64,000 bases of DNA from Ficedula albicollis (Eukaryota; Chordata; Aves; Passeriformes; Muscicapidae): NCBI RefSeq assembly GCF_000247815.1, contig NC_021677.1, forward strand, positions 57,541,769-57,605,768. The letters are read 5' to 3'. Made by a program: the position numbers and the translations under genes. Below, in pieces: positions 62,761 through 64,000 of the stretch. The notes beneath the pieces are model-generated. The model was given only the letters and a program-made list of their open reading frames with translations, made no database searches and had not been told where the DNA came from. Position 1 is the stretch's first letter, and each line of letters begins with the position of its first letter.

Positions 62761-64000
62761 GAAATGAAGGTAATGCTCTTCAATCTGGAGAGGTCTGTAA
62801 AAATAAGAAATTTTTATTGTATTTTCTTACATACTTAAAAGGTGTATTTTCTGAAATACAGTTTTGTGTGACTAATTGTGGAATTTTCATTCATAAACAA
62901 AGGATAAGGTGTTAGGGTTTCCTTTTTGGAGGGATGTTGTTTTATTTGCTTTTTGTAGTGGTTTATGTTTTAGGCTCTAAGTTTCAAGTAGGATACTTTT
63001 TGTTTTGGCTTATAGCTTAAGTTAACTACTTTAGCAGCTGATATCATTTAAGAATATTTTTTCTATGCTTGCTGCAGCAAAGCAGTGGAGTCAGAGGAAA
63101 GCTGATCCTTATTTATTTAAAGTGATACTTTTGTTTCTGGTTTTCAGAGCTTTGAGACAGTGGGTGGAAATCAAATCAACATACAACCTGATTCTATCTG
63201 CAGAGTTCTCCTAGGCTTGAGAGGCCCAAAATCTGAAGAAGTGTAGAATCAGTCCCCACATTGTAAGAGTTTTTCCTTCATTTCAGAATTAAGACCAGGT
63301 TTTGTGATGCTCAGAAATAATTCTCATTTGATTATATAAGCACTTTGCCTGATTAAGGATTGCTGAATCAGGTTCAGTGTTTGAAAGGTGAAGGAAGGTG
63401 AGTGTTAATGTTTATGTTACTCTGGCTGGTGTGTTTTGTTTTGTGTTTTTTTATTTTAATAAAGCAAGAGCTGATCATTGTGTTGAAGGATGTTAAGAGG
63501 GACTGTATTTGTATTCTAATCCAAAAGAGAGATTTTCAGTTTATTTTTTCCCCATCTTTTTGCTGAAATAAAGACAAGTTTTGAAGCTGTCATTGAATGT
63601 GCCAAGACCTGAGTTGGTTCTTCTCCAGTTGGAGGTAGAGAATTTTGCTCAGAATAAAGGTAAAATTTACCTAAAAAATAAACTAAAATTAGAGTTTTCA
63701 AAGTTTTTATGTGCAATTTATACATCCAGAAGTTTTTGTACCAGTAATGTGTTCTTAAATATTTTTCATTGGAATGAAATAATGTGTTTCAGTTTGGTTT
63801 AAGAAAGGACCATCAGCATTGCTTATTAAGTATAATAAAAAAGTAGCTTAGTTTCAAAATAACCAGTCCAGTGGGAATTTCATACACCTCCTGTGTATTT
63901 TTCCCCATGTACATTAAGAAAACATTTCAGTGTCTGTAAGTCAGACATTTACTGTGGTCACAAGGTGGTTTTGTTTTTCTTTTGTCCCCCCTAAACACTT

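Larger units (their letters stand above)
41674..64000 (+). other. PPP2R5E intron after the first coding exon, continuing off the right edge
   Basis: No segment encoding the next part of B56-epsilon (DVPSSEQPELFLKKL and following in vertebrates) is found in any frame up to 64000, so the intron exceeds 22.3 kb. It is AT-rich and poor in transposons: only two CR1 tails are recognised. The gaps between its listed repeats hold nothing I can name apart from poly-T tracts (for example about 44336-44350, 47287-47299 and 50769-50791). A GC-rich, exon-like block at 61570-61798 may be an alternative first exon. Confidence 0.85.

Overview
The window looks like nuclear DNA from a bird. It is AT-rich, non-operonic and intron-bearing. 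Much of it carries fragments of CR1 LINEs, whose 3' ends show the avian signature of a GTTGGA..GATCTT..TTCCAACC block followed by ATTCTATGATTCT-type tails. It also holds an avian ERVL-type solo LTR remnant. The species cannot be fixed from sequence alone.

Only two protein-coding genes are supported, both on the + strand. WDR89 is a single uninterrupted coding exon (9476-10663, 395 aa) with a splice acceptor just upstream, so its 5' UTR exon(s) lie further left, possibly outside the window. PPP2R5E (PP2A regulatory subunit B56-epsilon) is represented by its first coding exon (41510-41673, residues 1-52 plus one base). That exon is followed by more than 22 kb of intron running off the right edge. 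From memory, WDR89 then PPP2R5E in the same orientation is the conserved vertebrate order (human 14q23, after SGPP1).

Layout: 1-9455 is non-coding DNA, probably a WDR89 5' UTR intron or intergenic, with a 23-unit minisatellite at 4001-4814. WDR89 and its poly(A) signal follow. From 10.9 to 37.5 kb is an intergenic stretch dense in CR1 pieces on both strands, with an LTR remnant, several short tandem duplications and a large inverted duplication (about 20.9-22.4 kb). The presumed PPP2R5E CpG-island promoter at 37.55-39.24 kb is interrupted by 1,467 consecutive C residues, most likely an assembly or sequencing artefact. From 39.2 kb onward lie the probable first intron, the first coding exon, and a long CR1-poor intron. 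That intron contains a T/C/T mirror tract, a 449-bp near-identical tandem duplication, a compound triplication at about 60 kb, and a GC-rich block with a good splice donor at about 61.6-61.8 kb.

There is no operon, CRISPR array, phage or accessory gene cluster, and I find no convincing new biological system. The observations most worth checking are the poly-C run in the promoter, the hairpin-preserving period switch in the minisatellite, the inverted duplication and the possible internal first exon of PPP2R5E. The long open frames across the minisatellite and the poly-C run are by-products of repetition, not genes.
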